NCBI GenBank assembly: GCA_964583095.1
Contig: CAZOVB010000051.1
Span: 1-31,802, forward strand
DNA: 31,802 nt
Reading direction: 5' to 3'
Source of the DNA: CAZOVB01 sp964583095
GTDB lineage: Bacteria > Planctomycetota > Phycisphaerae > SM23-33
Shown here: in pieces, positions 15,801 to 23,439 of the stretch
Layout: every line of letters starts with the position of its first letter
Position numbering within the stretch: position 1 is the stretch's first letter
The notes under the pieces: generated by a model
Database searches by the model: none
Seen by the model: the letters and a program-made list of their open reading frames with translations, nothing else
What the model was told of the DNA's origin: nothing
Translations under genes and position numbers: made by a program

Positions 15801-17437
15801 ACAAGGTCAGCGACGAGATCGCCGGCCTGCGCTTCTCCACGCCGGGGGTAACGCTGATCAGCCCCCCGCCTCACCACGACATCTACTCGATTGAAGATCT
15901 CAAGCAGTTGATCTACGACCTGAAGTGCGCCTCGCCCGGTGCGGGCGTGAGCGTCAAGCTCGTCAGTGAAGTCGGGGTCGGAACGGTCGCTGCCGGTGTG
16001 GCCAAGGGCAATGCCGACGAGGTCCTTATCAGCGGCTACGACGGCGGGACCGGCGCCAGCCCGCTCAGTTCGATCAAGCACGCGGGCCTGCCCTGGGAGC
16101 TTGGCGTGGCTGAGACGCAGCAGGTACTGGTGCAGAACAACCTCCGCGACCGGATTTTCGTCCAGTGCGACGGTCAGCTCAAGACGGGGCGGGATGTCGT
16201 GATCGCCGCCCTGCTCGGGGCAGAGAAGTTCGGCTTCGGCACCGGGACACTTGTGGCCATGGGCTGCATCCTGATGCGCAAGTGCCACCTGGGCACCTGT
16301 CCGGTGGGCATTGCCACGCAGGACAAGCGCCTTCGCAAGCGTTTTGCCGGCAGGGCCGAGTACGTGACCCGCTTCATGCTCTACGTCGCCCAGGAAGCCA
16401 GGGAGCTGATGGCCCAGCTTGGTTTCCGGACGTTCGAGGAAATGGTCGGGCGGATGGACAAGCTCAACGCCCGCAAGGCGATCGATCACTGGAAGGCCCG
16501 GGGCGTGGATCTTACCGCTCTTCTGACGGCCCCGGATGCTTCCGATGGCAGGGCGATTCGCCGCATCAAACCCCAGAAGAACGAGCACGAAGATCACCTG
16601 GACTGGCAGATTCTCGACCAGGCCGGCGAGCAGATCCAAAAGGGCGAGTCAGTCAAGCTGGATATCCCCGTGAGAAACGTCCATCGAACGGTGGGAACCA
16701 TCTTATCCAACCGGATTGTCAAGGCGCATGGCCCGGAGGGCCTGCCCGACGGAACGATCGATCTGACGCTCCGCGGCTCGGCGGGCCAGAGCTTCGGCGC
16801 CTGGCTGGCACGCGGTGTCACGCTCCGGCTGATCGGCGACGCAAATGACTATCTCGGCAAGGGCCTCTCCGGCGGACGCATCGTCGTCCAGACGCCCGAG
16901 GGCTCGCCTTTTGTCGCCCATGAAAACATCATCGTCGGCAACGTGCTCTTCTACGGAGCCACCGGCGGAGAGGCCTACATCAACGGCATGGCCGGGGAGC
17001 GGTTCTGCGTCCGCAACTCCGGGGTGACCGCCGTTGTCGAGGGCGTGGGCGACCATGGCTGTGAGTACATGACCGGCGGGGTGGTGGTGGTCCTGGGTGA
17101 GACCGGCCGGAACTTCGCGGCCGGCATGTCCGGCGGCATCGCCTACGTGCTCGACGAGCATCAGCTCTTCGACACGCTGTGCAACCTGGACATGGTGGAC
17201 CTGGAGAACGTCTGGCACGATCAGGATGTCAAACTCCTGCGGAATCTGATCAAGCGGCACTACGAGTGGACCGGTTCGCACCGAGCCAAGCGGATCCTGG
17301 AAAACTGGTCGCAGATGATCGGACGCTTCGTGAAGGTTATGCCCATTGATTACCGAAAGGCACTGGAACGCATGCGAGAGAGAGAAGATCGTCAACAGGA
17401 CATGACCCCCGCCACCGAGGAGGTGTTCCGTGGCTGA
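12884..17437 (+). CDS. gltB: Glutamate synthase large subunit
   Basis: The protein has 1517 residues, the usual size. I chose the GTG at 12884, which has AAAGGAA upstream and leaves an 18-residue propeptide before the catalytic Cys19 (ACGVG) that becomes N-terminal after processing. An upstream TTG at 12815 would start inside the leader hairpin. Domains in order: class II glutamine amidotransferase (about 19-430), central domain, FMN-binding synthase domain (about 850-1220) and the GxGxG beta-helix (about 1270-1460). The 3Fe-4S cysteines are Cys1128, Cys1134 and Cys1139 (CILMRKCHLGTCP). It moves the glutamine amide nitrogen to 2-oxoglutarate in the cytoplasm, with electrons from GltD. The stop overlaps gltD by 8 bases, indicating translational coupling. 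Confidence 0.98.
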   Translation: MNRPQAFGLYEPRREHDACGVGAVVNINSCREHKVIESAKQVLLNLHHRGAAGADNITGDGAGILFQIPHEFFLEALKDTDIRLPERGCYGVAQVFGSKDPQLNQRFRGILENAISYYGLRVLGWRDVPSDPKDLGEIALSAEPHISQLFIDGQGFYDEELERKLYMARKRAEKQVAATFGEAGDWFYVCSMSCRTINYKGMFMAYQLFGYYPDLEHELCTSAMAIVHQRYSTNTFPSWKLAQPFRCLAHNGEINTLSGNVNKMRAREGHLKSDLFGEDIEDLFPVVTEGGSDSACFDNGLELLIRGGRSLPHSMMMMIPEAFGTAYHISTDKRAFYEYHTTIMEPWDGPASMVFTDGRYVGGTLDRNGLRPSRYVVTTDGLVVLASEVGVIEFPPEKIQTKGRLQPGRMFLVDLEEKRIVTDNEIKSRIVRQKPYRRWLAQNRIELRGLFSTSRPDPRGHEELMRMMRAFGYTREDCKMILVPMALNGQEPLGSMGNDTPLSVLSDNQKSLFTYFKQLFAQVTNPPIDPYREVLVMSLMSYTGRQSNLLEESPEACRQLKLPHPILTNEDVERLRSVQRDDFKVATVDMLFEAGTADPAKALREGIDRMLDEAQSKISQGASLLILSDRNVDSQRAAIPALLATSAMHHGLLERRLRAECGLIIESGEPREVQHFCLLVGYGANAINPYLAFETIEELRRGKVTPETFDCEQLVDNYITAIKKGILKTMSKMGISTVRSYQAAQLFECVGINSDVVDKYFKGTSSRIGGVGLGEIAREALIRHEDGFGRREPGSLELDFGGEYAHRVDGERHAWNPITVTRLQHAVVNEDMAAYRQYTEAVWDQQKKIQALRGLLEFKDLQPVRLEEVEPAEEIAKRFYTGAISHGSISKEAHECMAIAMNRIGAMSNTGEGGEDPARYIPDANGDSKSCGVKQVASGRFGVTINYLANGKMMQIKMAQGAKPGEGGQLPGHKVSDEIAGLRFSTPGVTLISPPPHHDIYSIEDLKQLIYDLKCASPGAGVSVKLVSEVGVGTVAAGVAKGNADEVLISGYDGGTGASPLSSIKHAGLPWELGVAETQQVLVQNNLRDRIFVQCDGQLKTGRDVVIAALLGAEKFGFGTGTLVAMGCILMRKCHLGTCPVGIATQDKRLRKRFAGRAEYVTRFMLYVAQEARELMAQLGFRTFEEMVGRMDKLNARKAIDHWKARGVDLTALLTAPDASDGRAIRRIKPQKNEHEDHLDWQILDQAGEQIQKGESVKLDIPVRNVHRTVGTILSNRIVKAHGPEGLPDGTIDLTLRGSAGQSFGAWLARGVTLRLIGDANDYLGKGLSGGRIVVQTPEGSPFVAHENIIVGNVLFYGATGGEAYINGMAGERFCVRNSGVTAVVEGVGDHGCEYMTGGVVVVLGETGRNFAAGMSGGIAYVLDEHQLFDTLCNLDMVDLENVWHDQDVKLLRNLIKRHYEWTGSHRAKRILENWSQMIGRFVKVMPIDYRKALERMREREDRQQDMTPATEEVFRG

Positions 17438-18881
17438 CCCGCAAGGCTTTCTGGAATTCGATCGTCGCGAGGCCACCTACCGCGGCGTGGACGAACGCGT
17501 CAAGCACTTCCGCGAGTTCCTCCAGCCGCTGGAAGAAAAGGACCTGACCGTCCAGGCCGCGCGCTGCATGGACTGCGGCATTCCCTTCTGCCACTCTGCC
17601 GGCTGCCCGGTCAAGAACCGCATTCCCGAGTTCAACGACCTGATCTGGCGAGGCAAGTGGAAGGAAGCCTGCGACAACCTGCACTCCACCAACAACTTCC
17701 CGGAGATCACCGGGCGCATCTGCCCGGCTCCGTGTGAAGAGTCCTGCACGCTGAGCATCAACGAAGACCCCGTGCTGATCAAGCATATCGAGTACCAGAT
17801 CGCAGAGCGCGGCTTTGCCGAGGGATGGATCCAGCCACTGGTTCCGGCCCAGAAGACCGGCAAGCGGGTGGCGGTGGTCGGGTCGGGACCGGCCGGCATG
17901 GCCGGGGCCCAGCAACTGGCCCGAAAGGGGCACGAGGTGGTCGTCTTCGAGAAAGACGAGCACATCGGCGGACTGCTGCGATTCGGCATCCCGGACTTCA
18001 AGCTCGAAAAGCACATCGTTCAGCGCCGCGTACGACAGATGCAGGCCGAGGGCGTTGAGTTCCAGACCAACGTCCACGTCGGCAAGGATATCTCCGGCAA
18101 GTACCTCCGTCAGCGGTTCGACGCCATTCTGCTTTCGATGGGGGCCGGTCAGCCTCGCGACCTGCCCGTGCCCGGGCGAGAGCTCGATGGCATCCACTTC
18201 GCGATGGACTTCCTCTCGGCCAACAACCGGGCTGTGGCCGGCTGCGAATCCACGGATCGTCCCCACGCCAGGGACAAGGTCGTGGTGGTCATCGGCGGCG
18301 GCGATACCGGAAGCGACTGCGTGGGAACGAGCATCCGTCACGGCGCCAAGGAAGTGCACCAGTTCGAGATTCTGCCCAAACCCCCCAACCGACGCCCCCG
18401 CAAGACCTGCTGGATGGACTATCCGTCGCTGGCCCCCTGGCCTCTCTGGCCCAAGGTGATGCGAACCAGCACCAGCCACAAGGAAGGCTGCAAGCGTCGC
18501 TGGTCGGTGGCCACCAAAAAGTTCACCGGTAAAGACGGCAAGCTCACCCACCTGCACGGTGTGGAGGTCGAGTGGGTCAAGGGCGAGGGCGGATTCCAGA
18601 TGAAGGACGTCCCCGGCAGCGAGTTTACCATCAAGGCCGACCTGGTCCTGCTGGCGATGGGCTTCGTGCATGTTGTGCACGAAGGGCTCATCAACGAGCT
18701 GGGCGATGGCGGCATGGAGCTCGATGCCCGCGGCAATGTCAAGGTCAACGACTACGCAACAAGCATTCCGGGCGTTTACTCGGCCGGCGATACCGCCGTC
18801 GGGGCCTCGTTGGTTGTGACCGCCATCGACGCCGGGCGCCAGGCGGCCGCCCAGATGCACAACTGGCTCATGAGCCGGTAA
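17430..18881 (+). CDS. gltD: Glutamate synthase small subunit
   Basis: The protein has 483 residues. It starts at a GTG that overlaps the end of gltB by 8 bases, with GAGGAGG placed 6 bases before it. The N-terminal cysteine-rich domain carries CMDCGIPFCHSAGCP (Cys46, 49, 54, 59) and CPAPCEESC (Cys98, 102, 106), which bind two 4Fe-4S clusters. FAD binds at GSGPAG (151-156) and NADPH at GGGDTG (289-294), with the closing SAGDTAVGASLVV flavin motif near 450. It feeds electrons from NADPH to GltB for ammonia assimilation in the cytoplasm. It is the last gene of the operon, followed by an intrinsic terminator. Confidence 0.98.
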   Translation: MADPQGFLEFDRREATYRGVDERVKHFREFLQPLEEKDLTVQAARCMDCGIPFCHSAGCPVKNRIPEFNDLIWRGKWKEACDNLHSTNNFPEITGRICPAPCEESCTLSINEDPVLIKHIEYQIAERGFAEGWIQPLVPAQKTGKRVAVVGSGPAGMAGAQQLARKGHEVVVFEKDEHIGGLLRFGIPDFKLEKHIVQRRVRQMQAEGVEFQTNVHVGKDISGKYLRQRFDAILLSMGAGQPRDLPVPGRELDGIHFAMDFLSANNRAVAGCESTDRPHARDKVVVVIGGGDTGSDCVGTSIRHGAKEVHQFEILPKPPNRRPRKTCWMDYPSLAPWPLWPKVMRTSTSHKEGCKRRWSVATKKFTGKDGKLTHLHGVEVEWVKGEGGFQMKDVPGSEFTIKADLVLLAMGFVHVVHEGLINELGDGGMELDARGNVKVNDYATSIPGVYSAGDTAVGASLVVTAIDAGRQAAAQMHNWLMSR

Positions 18882-18903
18882 AAACCTCCAACCAGAGCAC
18901 CCG

Positions 18904-18947
18904 GGCCGGGCGCGGAGAGAGTTCCTTCGTTCCCGGCCTTTCTTTTT
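18904..18947 (+). terminator. Intrinsic terminator of gltBD operon
   Basis: GGCCGGG (18904-18910) pairs with CCCGGCC (18932-18938), and an inner GGA/TCC pairing is possible in the loop. A TTTCTTTTT run follows (18939-18947). It lies 22 bases past the gltD stop. Confidence 0.85.
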
Positions 18948-18962
18948 GCTCATTTACCCCGC

Positions 18963-18991
18963 TTCGCAAGCAAGCCCTGTTCGGGTAGGAT
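18963..18991 (+). promoter_or_regulatory. Candidate lpxK promoter
   Basis: TTCGCA (18963-18968), a 17-base spacer and TAGGAT (18986-18991) form a fair sigma-70 pair right after the gltBD terminator. The predicted start near 18998 is only about 3 bases before the lpxK ATG. Confidence 0.4.
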
Positions 18992-19000
18992 AGCCTGTCT

Positions 19001-20077
19001 ATGGATGAGGCAAAGATACGAGAGGTGATGAGCGGCCGGGACCGGAGCCTGACGGCGCGGCTTCTGCGGTGGGTGTTGCAGATTGCGGCCGGACCTTACT
19101 GGCTGGTCACCTGGCTCAACCGGCGGCTGTATCGCTGGGGGTTGCGAAAGCGGCGCCGGGCCGGGGTGGGAGTCATCTGCGTGGGCAACCTCACCACCGG
19201 CGGGACGGGCAAGACGCCGATGGTCGTCTGGATCGTTCGCAAGCTCCAGAAGCTGGGTTGCACGCCGGCAGTGCTGACCCGTGGGTATCGCGCGGGCGAG
19301 CAGGGCAGCGACGAGGCCCGACTGATCTCCAAGCTCACCGATGTCCAGGTCGTTGTCGATGCCGACCGCTACGCCGGGGCCCAGCGGGCGATCGACCTGG
19401 GGGCAGACGTGCTGGTCATGGATGATGGATTCAGCCACCTCCGGCTTCACCGGGACCTGGATATCGTTCTCATCGACGCGACCAATCCTTTCGGGTATGG
19501 CCACGTTCTGCCCCGCGGAATGGCCCGGGAACCCAGAAGCAGCCTGCGCCAAGCGGATGAGATCGTCATTACCCGAAGCGACATGATCGCCCCGACCGAT
19601 CTGGAGGCGCTGACACAGAAGATCGAGAAGCTCACGGGGGGCAGGCAGATCCACTGGGCCCAGCATCGGCCCGCGGCGGTGATCGACGAAGAGGGCAAGC
19701 GGAGCGACCCGTCGATCCTTGCCGGACGATCGGTCTTCGCCTTTGCGGGCATCGCCAGGCCCGAGCAGTTCTTTCGCACGCTGGGCCAGTTAGGGGCCCG
19801 GGTGGTCGGCCAACAGTCTTTTGACGATCATGCCGAGTTTGTGGCCGATGAGTTACTGAGCCTCAACCAGGCGGCGGAGCTTTCGCCGGCCCAGGTGTTG
19901 ATCACGACCGAGAAAGACGCGATCCGGTTGGATCGGTCCTGTCTGACGCTTCCGGTCTGGCAACTGGCTGTGGAGATGGATCTTCTCGATGCCGATACCC
20001 AACTGGGCGGATGCCTCCGCACCGTCGCCCGCCAGGGGGGCAAGGGCCAGGCCTGGCGCGGGGACCTGGGCGGCTGA
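19001..20077 (+). CDS. lpxK: Tetraacyldisaccharide 4'-kinase (lipid A synthesis)
   Basis: This 358-residue enzyme phosphorylates the 4' position of the tetraacylated disaccharide-1-phosphate to give lipid IVA at the inner face of the cytoplasmic membrane. An N-terminal hydrophobic/amphipathic helix (about 23-40) is followed by the family P-loop GNLTTGGTGKTP (62-73). The DDGFSH motif (141-146) contains the catalytic aspartate; the family usually has Gln where Ser145 stands. The length is close to the usual 320-350. The ATG at 19001 has no good ribosome site; an in-frame ATG at 19028 has AGAGG only 2 bases before it and would shorten the protein by nine residues. The neighbouring GmhB-like gene also fits lipopolysaccharide synthesis. 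Confidence 0.95.
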   Translation: MDEAKIREVMSGRDRSLTARLLRWVLQIAAGPYWLVTWLNRRLYRWGLRKRRRAGVGVICVGNLTTGGTGKTPMVVWIVRKLQKLGCTPAVLTRGYRAGEQGSDEARLISKLTDVQVVVDADRYAGAQRAIDLGADVLVMDDGFSHLRLHRDLDIVLIDATNPFGYGHVLPRGMAREPRSSLRQADEIVITRSDMIAPTDLEALTQKIEKLTGGRQIHWAQHRPAAVIDEEGKRSDPSILAGRSVFAFAGIARPEQFFRTLGQLGARVVGQQSFDDHAEFVADELLSLNQAAELSPAQVLITTEKDAIRLDRSCLTLPVWQLAVEMDLLDADTQLGGCLRTVARQGGKGQAWRGDLGG

Positions 20078-20103
20078 AACCTGTTTGTCGTCTCGGGAAA
20101 GCG

Positions 20104-20132
20104 TTGCTGCGCCCGATGCTCGGCGATAGAAT
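20104..20132 (+). promoter_or_regulatory. Candidate promoter of GmhB-like gene
   Basis: TTGCTG (20104-20109), a 17-base spacer and TAGAAT (20127-20132) form one of the better promoter matches in the window. Transcription would start near 20139, 30 bases before the ATG. It lies in the 91-base gap after lpxK, so the two genes need not share one transcript. Confidence 0.45.
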
Positions 20133-20168
20133 CCCCGTTGCGGCCCGTGCCGCCTGAAAGGATTCCCC

Positions 20169-21203
20169 ATGGCCAACCGTGCGGTCTTTCTCGACAGGGA
20201 CAACACGATTATCGACGACCCGGGCTATTTGTCCGATCCCTCTGCGGTGAAGCTGCTTGCCGGGGTGGAACTGGCGATCAAGTCCTTTGCCCAGGCGGGG
20301 TTCAAGGTGGTGGTGGTCACCAACCAGTCGGGGATCGCCCGGGGGTTCTTGACCGAGGAAACCCTCGACGAGATCCATAACGAGATGCGGCGCCGGCTCT
20401 CGGCCAAGGGGGCCCGGATCGACGGGCTCTACTACTGCCCGTATCATCCCGAAGCGACCGTGGAGGCCTATGCTGTCGATTCGGACCTCCGAAAGCCCAA
20501 CCCCGGTATGCTTCTCAAAGCCGGGCGCGAGATGGATATCGACCTGACCAACAGTTGGATGATCGGAGATTCCCCCCGGGATGTCGAAGCGGGCCGCAGG
20601 GCGGGATGCCACACGATCCGGATCCGCAAGTCCGGCAAGGACTACAGCCAGGAAGGCGAGGGCTCGTGCAAACCGGACTTCGCCGTGCGGAATCTGGTCG
20701 ACGCGGCCCGTATCGTCATGCGGGAGGTCAAGAAGCCATCGCTTGCCCCGGCCAGGACTGCCCCGGTCCAGGCAGCCGACGAGGCCCCTACTCCACGTTC
20801 CTCCGCTCCCGAGGTCCAGCCCATGAATGCGACACAATCCGGCGGCACGTACTCCTCCTCCCAGGCGGCTTCTGCCAAGCGCAGTGCCAATCAGCGCTAT
20901 GCTCCCCCGGTGGAGGACTCGCAGCAGCGGTACGAAAACTTGCCTCCCGAAGAGCAGATCGCCAATGCCATTCTTCGCCAGGTGCGGGATTCGGGGGGAT
21001 ACGAACCGCTCGAGCCGGAGAGGTTCAGCTTTTCCAAGCTCTTTGCCGGGGTCGTGCAGGTCCTGGCCATGGGGGCCCTGCTGTATGTCCTCTCTGCGGT
21101 TCTGACCGGAGGGGACACATCCTCTGCCATTCTGTGGGCACTGATTGCCATCGTCCTTCAGATCATGGCCTTGACGTTTTATATCATGAAGGGAAACCAA
21201 TAG
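20169..21203 (+). CDS. GmhB-like HAD phosphatase fused to C-terminal membrane anchor
   Basis: The protein has 344 residues; GmhB alone is about 190. Residues 1-188 are a HAD phosphatase of the GmhB/HisB-N type: DRDNT (Asp9 nucleophile, Asp11 acid/base), VTNQSG (50-55), RKPNPG (Lys109) and IGDSPRD (132-138). GmhB removes the 7-phosphate of heptose 1,7-bisphosphate for lipopolysaccharide core. The zinc loop is degraded: Cys90 and His93 remain, but the CxC pair is Ser105 and Leu107. Residues 190-255 are a low-complexity Ala/Ser/Pro linker, and 291-312 and 319-340 are two membrane helices. This tethers the enzyme to the membrane. I leave the symbol empty because the anchor and the lost zinc site make the exact substrate uncertain. 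AAAGGA precedes the ATG. Confidence 0.85.
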   Translation: MANRAVFLDRDNTIIDDPGYLSDPSAVKLLAGVELAIKSFAQAGFKVVVVTNQSGIARGFLTEETLDEIHNEMRRRLSAKGARIDGLYYCPYHPEATVEAYAVDSDLRKPNPGMLLKAGREMDIDLTNSWMIGDSPRDVEAGRRAGCHTIRIRKSGKDYSQEGEGSCKPDFAVRNLVDAARIVMREVKKPSLAPARTAPVQAADEAPTPRSSAPEVQPMNATQSGGTYSSSQAASAKRSANQRYAPPVEDSQQRYENLPPEEQIANAILRQVRDSGGYEPLEPERFSFSKLFAGVVQVLAMGALLYVLSAVLTGGDTSSAILWALIAIVLQIMALTFYIMKGNQ

Positions 21204-21217
21204 TCTTTTCGTGTGTC

Positions 21218-21226
21218 TGATACAAT
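21218..21226 (+). promoter_or_regulatory. Candidate extended -10 promoter of toroid protein gene
   Basis: TGATACAAT is an extended -10 element (TGn plus TACAAT). No -35 box is evident 17 bases upstream, which is common for extended -10 promoters. The predicted start near 21233 gives a leader of about 50 bases. Confidence 0.4.
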
Positions 21227-21284
21227 GAGGAAACACCCACGCACGGCAGCACGCACACGAGACCTTACTTCCAGAGGTGGTATT

Positions 21285-22466
21285 ATGCGTACGTACCTGT
21301 TTTTATTGGTTTTGCCGGCGGGTTGGCTCCCGATTGCTTCCGGGGCCGACTTGCCAAAGCCCGATGTGGAGCATCCGAACCTGGATGAGGCCCACACGGA
21401 AAAAGTCGAAGAATTGATCGAAAAAGGCTCCGAGTTCCTGCTTTCCAGGCAGTTGGATTCGGGCGGATGGACGCTGATGGGCGACCAGGCCGACCCGGCC
21501 ATTACGGGTCTGGTGATTCGGGCCCTGCTGTCCCACCCGGCCGTGGAGGCCAGGCACCCAGCCATTCAGGCGGGGATGAAGAAAATGCTCACCTTCCAGC
21601 AGGAAGACGGCGGGATCTACGATCCCCGCATTGGACGGCAGAACTACACCACTGCCGTGGCGATCATGGCCATGGTGGCCTCGGGCGATCCGCAGTACAA
21701 AGACGCGATCGACCGGGCGGTAGGGTACATAAGGGGCATCCAGATCGTTCCGGGCAGCGAGTCGCCCGATGGTTCCAAGATCAGCGAAGACCATCCGTTT
21801 GTCGGCGGGACCAGCTATGGCAAGCACGGCCGGCCGGATCTGAGCAATCTGGGCTTCTCGGCCGAAGCCCTGCACGCCGCGGGCGTCAAGCCGGAGGATC
21901 CGTTCTTCCAGAACGCATTGAAGTTCGTCCAGCGAACGCAGAACCTTCGGGAAGGCACCAACGACAGGCCCTGGGTGAAGCTGGGCACCGGCGATGGCGG
22001 GTTCATCTACGCCCCGGCCATTGCAAGCGACCTGGACGAGCCGGAATCCAAGGCCGGCGGAGTTCGCAGCTACGGCTCGATGACCTACACGGGCTTCAAG
22101 ACCCTGCTCTATGCCGGGGTCGACCGCCAGGACCCCCGTGTGATCGGAGCGTACAACTGGATCCGTCGTCACTGGCGGCTGGATTCCAACCCCAATATGC
22201 CCCACACCCAGAGCAAGGAAGGCCTGTACTACTATTATCACGTGTTCGCCAAGGCGCTTTCGGCTTACGGCGAGGCGAAGATCCCGGTCCTCCAGGACGG
22301 CAAGACGGTCGAACAGAACTGGCGACACGATCTGATCGACATCCTGGCCCGGAAGGTCAACGACGACGGTTCGTGGACCAATGATACGCGGCGATGGTAC
22401 GAAGATGACCCGGTCCTCTGCACCAGCTACGTGCTGATGGGCCTGGGAGAAGTCATCCAGAAGTAG
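21285..22466 (+). CDS. Secreted prenyltransferase/squalene-cyclase-like toroid protein
   Basis: The protein has 393 residues. I chose the ATG at 21285, with AGAGGTGG upstream, because it opens a signal peptide (MRTYLFLLVLPAGWLPIASG, cleaved near 20). The mature part repeats helical units of the alpha/alpha-toroid type: a first repeat with GGWTLMGDQADPAITGLVIRA, then DGGIYDP...NYTTAVAIMAM, DLSNLGFSAEALHAAG, GSMTYTGFKTLLYAG, and a last with DGSWTND...VLCTSYVLMGL. The pattern QxxDGG...T(A/S)xAxxAL is that of the terpene-cyclase/prenyltransferase superfamily. It lacks the DXDD acid motif of squalene-hopene cyclases as far as I can see, so it is probably not a cyclase. Planctomycetes carry many such exported proteins of unknown role. 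Ends with its own terminator. Confidence 0.85.
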   Translation: MRTYLFLLVLPAGWLPIASGADLPKPDVEHPNLDEAHTEKVEELIEKGSEFLLSRQLDSGGWTLMGDQADPAITGLVIRALLSHPAVEARHPAIQAGMKKMLTFQQEDGGIYDPRIGRQNYTTAVAIMAMVASGDPQYKDAIDRAVGYIRGIQIVPGSESPDGSKISEDHPFVGGTSYGKHGRPDLSNLGFSAEALHAAGVKPEDPFFQNALKFVQRTQNLREGTNDRPWVKLGTGDGGFIYAPAIASDLDEPESKAGGVRSYGSMTYTGFKTLLYAGVDRQDPRVIGAYNWIRRHWRLDSNPNMPHTQSKEGLYYYYHVFAKALSAYGEAKIPVLQDGKTVEQNWRHDLIDILARKVNDDGSWTNDTRRWYEDDPVLCTSYVLMGLGEVIQK

Positions 22467-22495
22467 CATTGCCAGGGACCTGCGGGCAGCAGCAT

Positions 22496-22543
22496 GCGGG
22501 GCCGGGAGGCCGGTGGAATCGGCCGCTTGGCCCCGCGGTTTTT
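22496..22543 (+). terminator. Intrinsic terminator between convergent toroid and AraC genes
   Basis: GCGGGGCC (22496-22503) pairs with GGCCCCGC (22529-22536), enclosing an inner GGCCG/CGGCC stem (22508-22512 with 22520-22524), and is followed by GG and five Ts (22539-22543). It lies 29 bases past the plus-strand stop and reaches the AraC stop codon on the other strand. Confidence 0.85.
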
Positions 22544-23352
22544 CAAGGGGCTTTCAGGCGATGCGGGCTTTGGCCCGTCTGGGCTTTGCAGACCCGGTGA
22601 AACTGGGCATAGCTGCCGAATCCGGACTGGAGAGCGATGGCCAGCAGGCTCTGGTGGGGATGCGCCTCGCGCAGGGCGAAGAATCGCTCCAGGCGGCATC
22701 GATTGCGGTATTCGCTGAGTCCCAGACCCAACTGCTGCTTGAAGAGTCGGCTGAGGTAGGTCGGACTGAGCCCGCATGCCTCGGCCAGTTCCGTAAGGCA
22801 GGCCGCTTCGGGATTCTCTCTGCACAGTTGCAGCGTCCTTGTCACGGCTGGATGAAGCCGACGCGTCGGCCCTTTGCCGGCCCGAAGAAACCCCGACCAC
22901 CCCTGAAGCAGCGCGTGGGCCAGTGCAGCGTCGTGCAGGGGCGGGTCGTCGCGAGCCTCGTGGGCCTCTCGCAGCAGCGACTCGACCTTGCCCGCCTGGG
23001 CCTCTGAGAGGGTGCGGCAGAAGTCGCCGCTGGGGTCCGCTGCTCGGAGCATTCGATATCGGCCCCGGCGGCAGAGCTGATCGAGAGGGGCTCGTTTGAT
23101 CACGGCGACCCACATGCGGAATCGGCTGTCGCAGTCGACCAGCACGTGCTCCTGCCGGGGGAAGAGCCAGACCAGGCTGCCCGGGCCCAGGTCGTAAGTC
23201 CGCTGCTGGAGGACATACCGGCCGGATCCGGCCGAGACGAGATTGAACTCCAGTTCATCGTGTCGGTGCAGGCTACGCCGCGCAAAAGGGTGCGTCAACG
23301 GCCAGGATCGGCCTATCGTTTCGGCCGGCAGGTTGAGCCTTTCGTGAGCCAT
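22543..23352 (-). CDS. AraC-family transcriptional regulator
   Basis: The protein has 269 residues. The start is the ATG at 23352; the open frame extends much further but only as the shadow of the divergent URO-D-like gene. The N-terminal half is a cupin-like sensor domain (HRHDELEFNLVSAGSGRY, GPGSLVWLFPRQEHVL). The C-terminal 100 or so residues hold two helix-turn-helix units: LTELAEACGLSPTYLSRLFKQQ, then SLLAIALQSGFGSYAQFHRVCKAQTGQSP, the standard AraC signature. It should bind DNA as a dimer in response to a small, probably sugar-like ligand. The 87-base divergent spacer to the URO-D-like gene makes that gene the likely target. No strong ribosome site precedes the ATG. Confidence 0.93.
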   Translation of the reverse strand: MAHERLNLPAETIGRSWPLTHPFARRSLHRHDELEFNLVSAGSGRYVLQQRTYDLGPGSLVWLFPRQEHVLVDCDSRFRMWVAVIKRAPLDQLCRRGRYRMLRAADPSGDFCRTLSEAQAGKVESLLREAHEARDDPPLHDAALAHALLQGWSGFLRAGKGPTRRLHPAVTRTLQLCRENPEAACLTELAEACGLSPTYLSRLFKQQLGLGLSEYRNRCRLERFFALREAHPHQSLLAIALQSGFGSYAQFHRVCKAQTGQSPHRLKAP

Positions 23353-23409
23353 TGCAAGAAATGATAACGGCCTCTGCACAAGATGAGAAGATACCTGCTT
23401 GAAACGCCT

Positions 23410-23415
23410 TATAAT
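23410..23415 (+). promoter_or_regulatory. Candidate -10 box of second URO-D-like gene
   Basis: A consensus TATAAT lies 24 bases before the start codon. The -35 region (around 23387) is poor, as expected for a promoter that needs an activator such as the divergent AraC protein. Confidence 0.45.
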
Positions 23416-23439
23416 CCAGGTCGAAAGGACAAAAAAACG

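Noticed and set aside
13652..16639. 995-residue minus-strand open frame opposite gltB
   Set aside because: gltB is intact and full length on the plus strand; the opposite frame has no domain signal.
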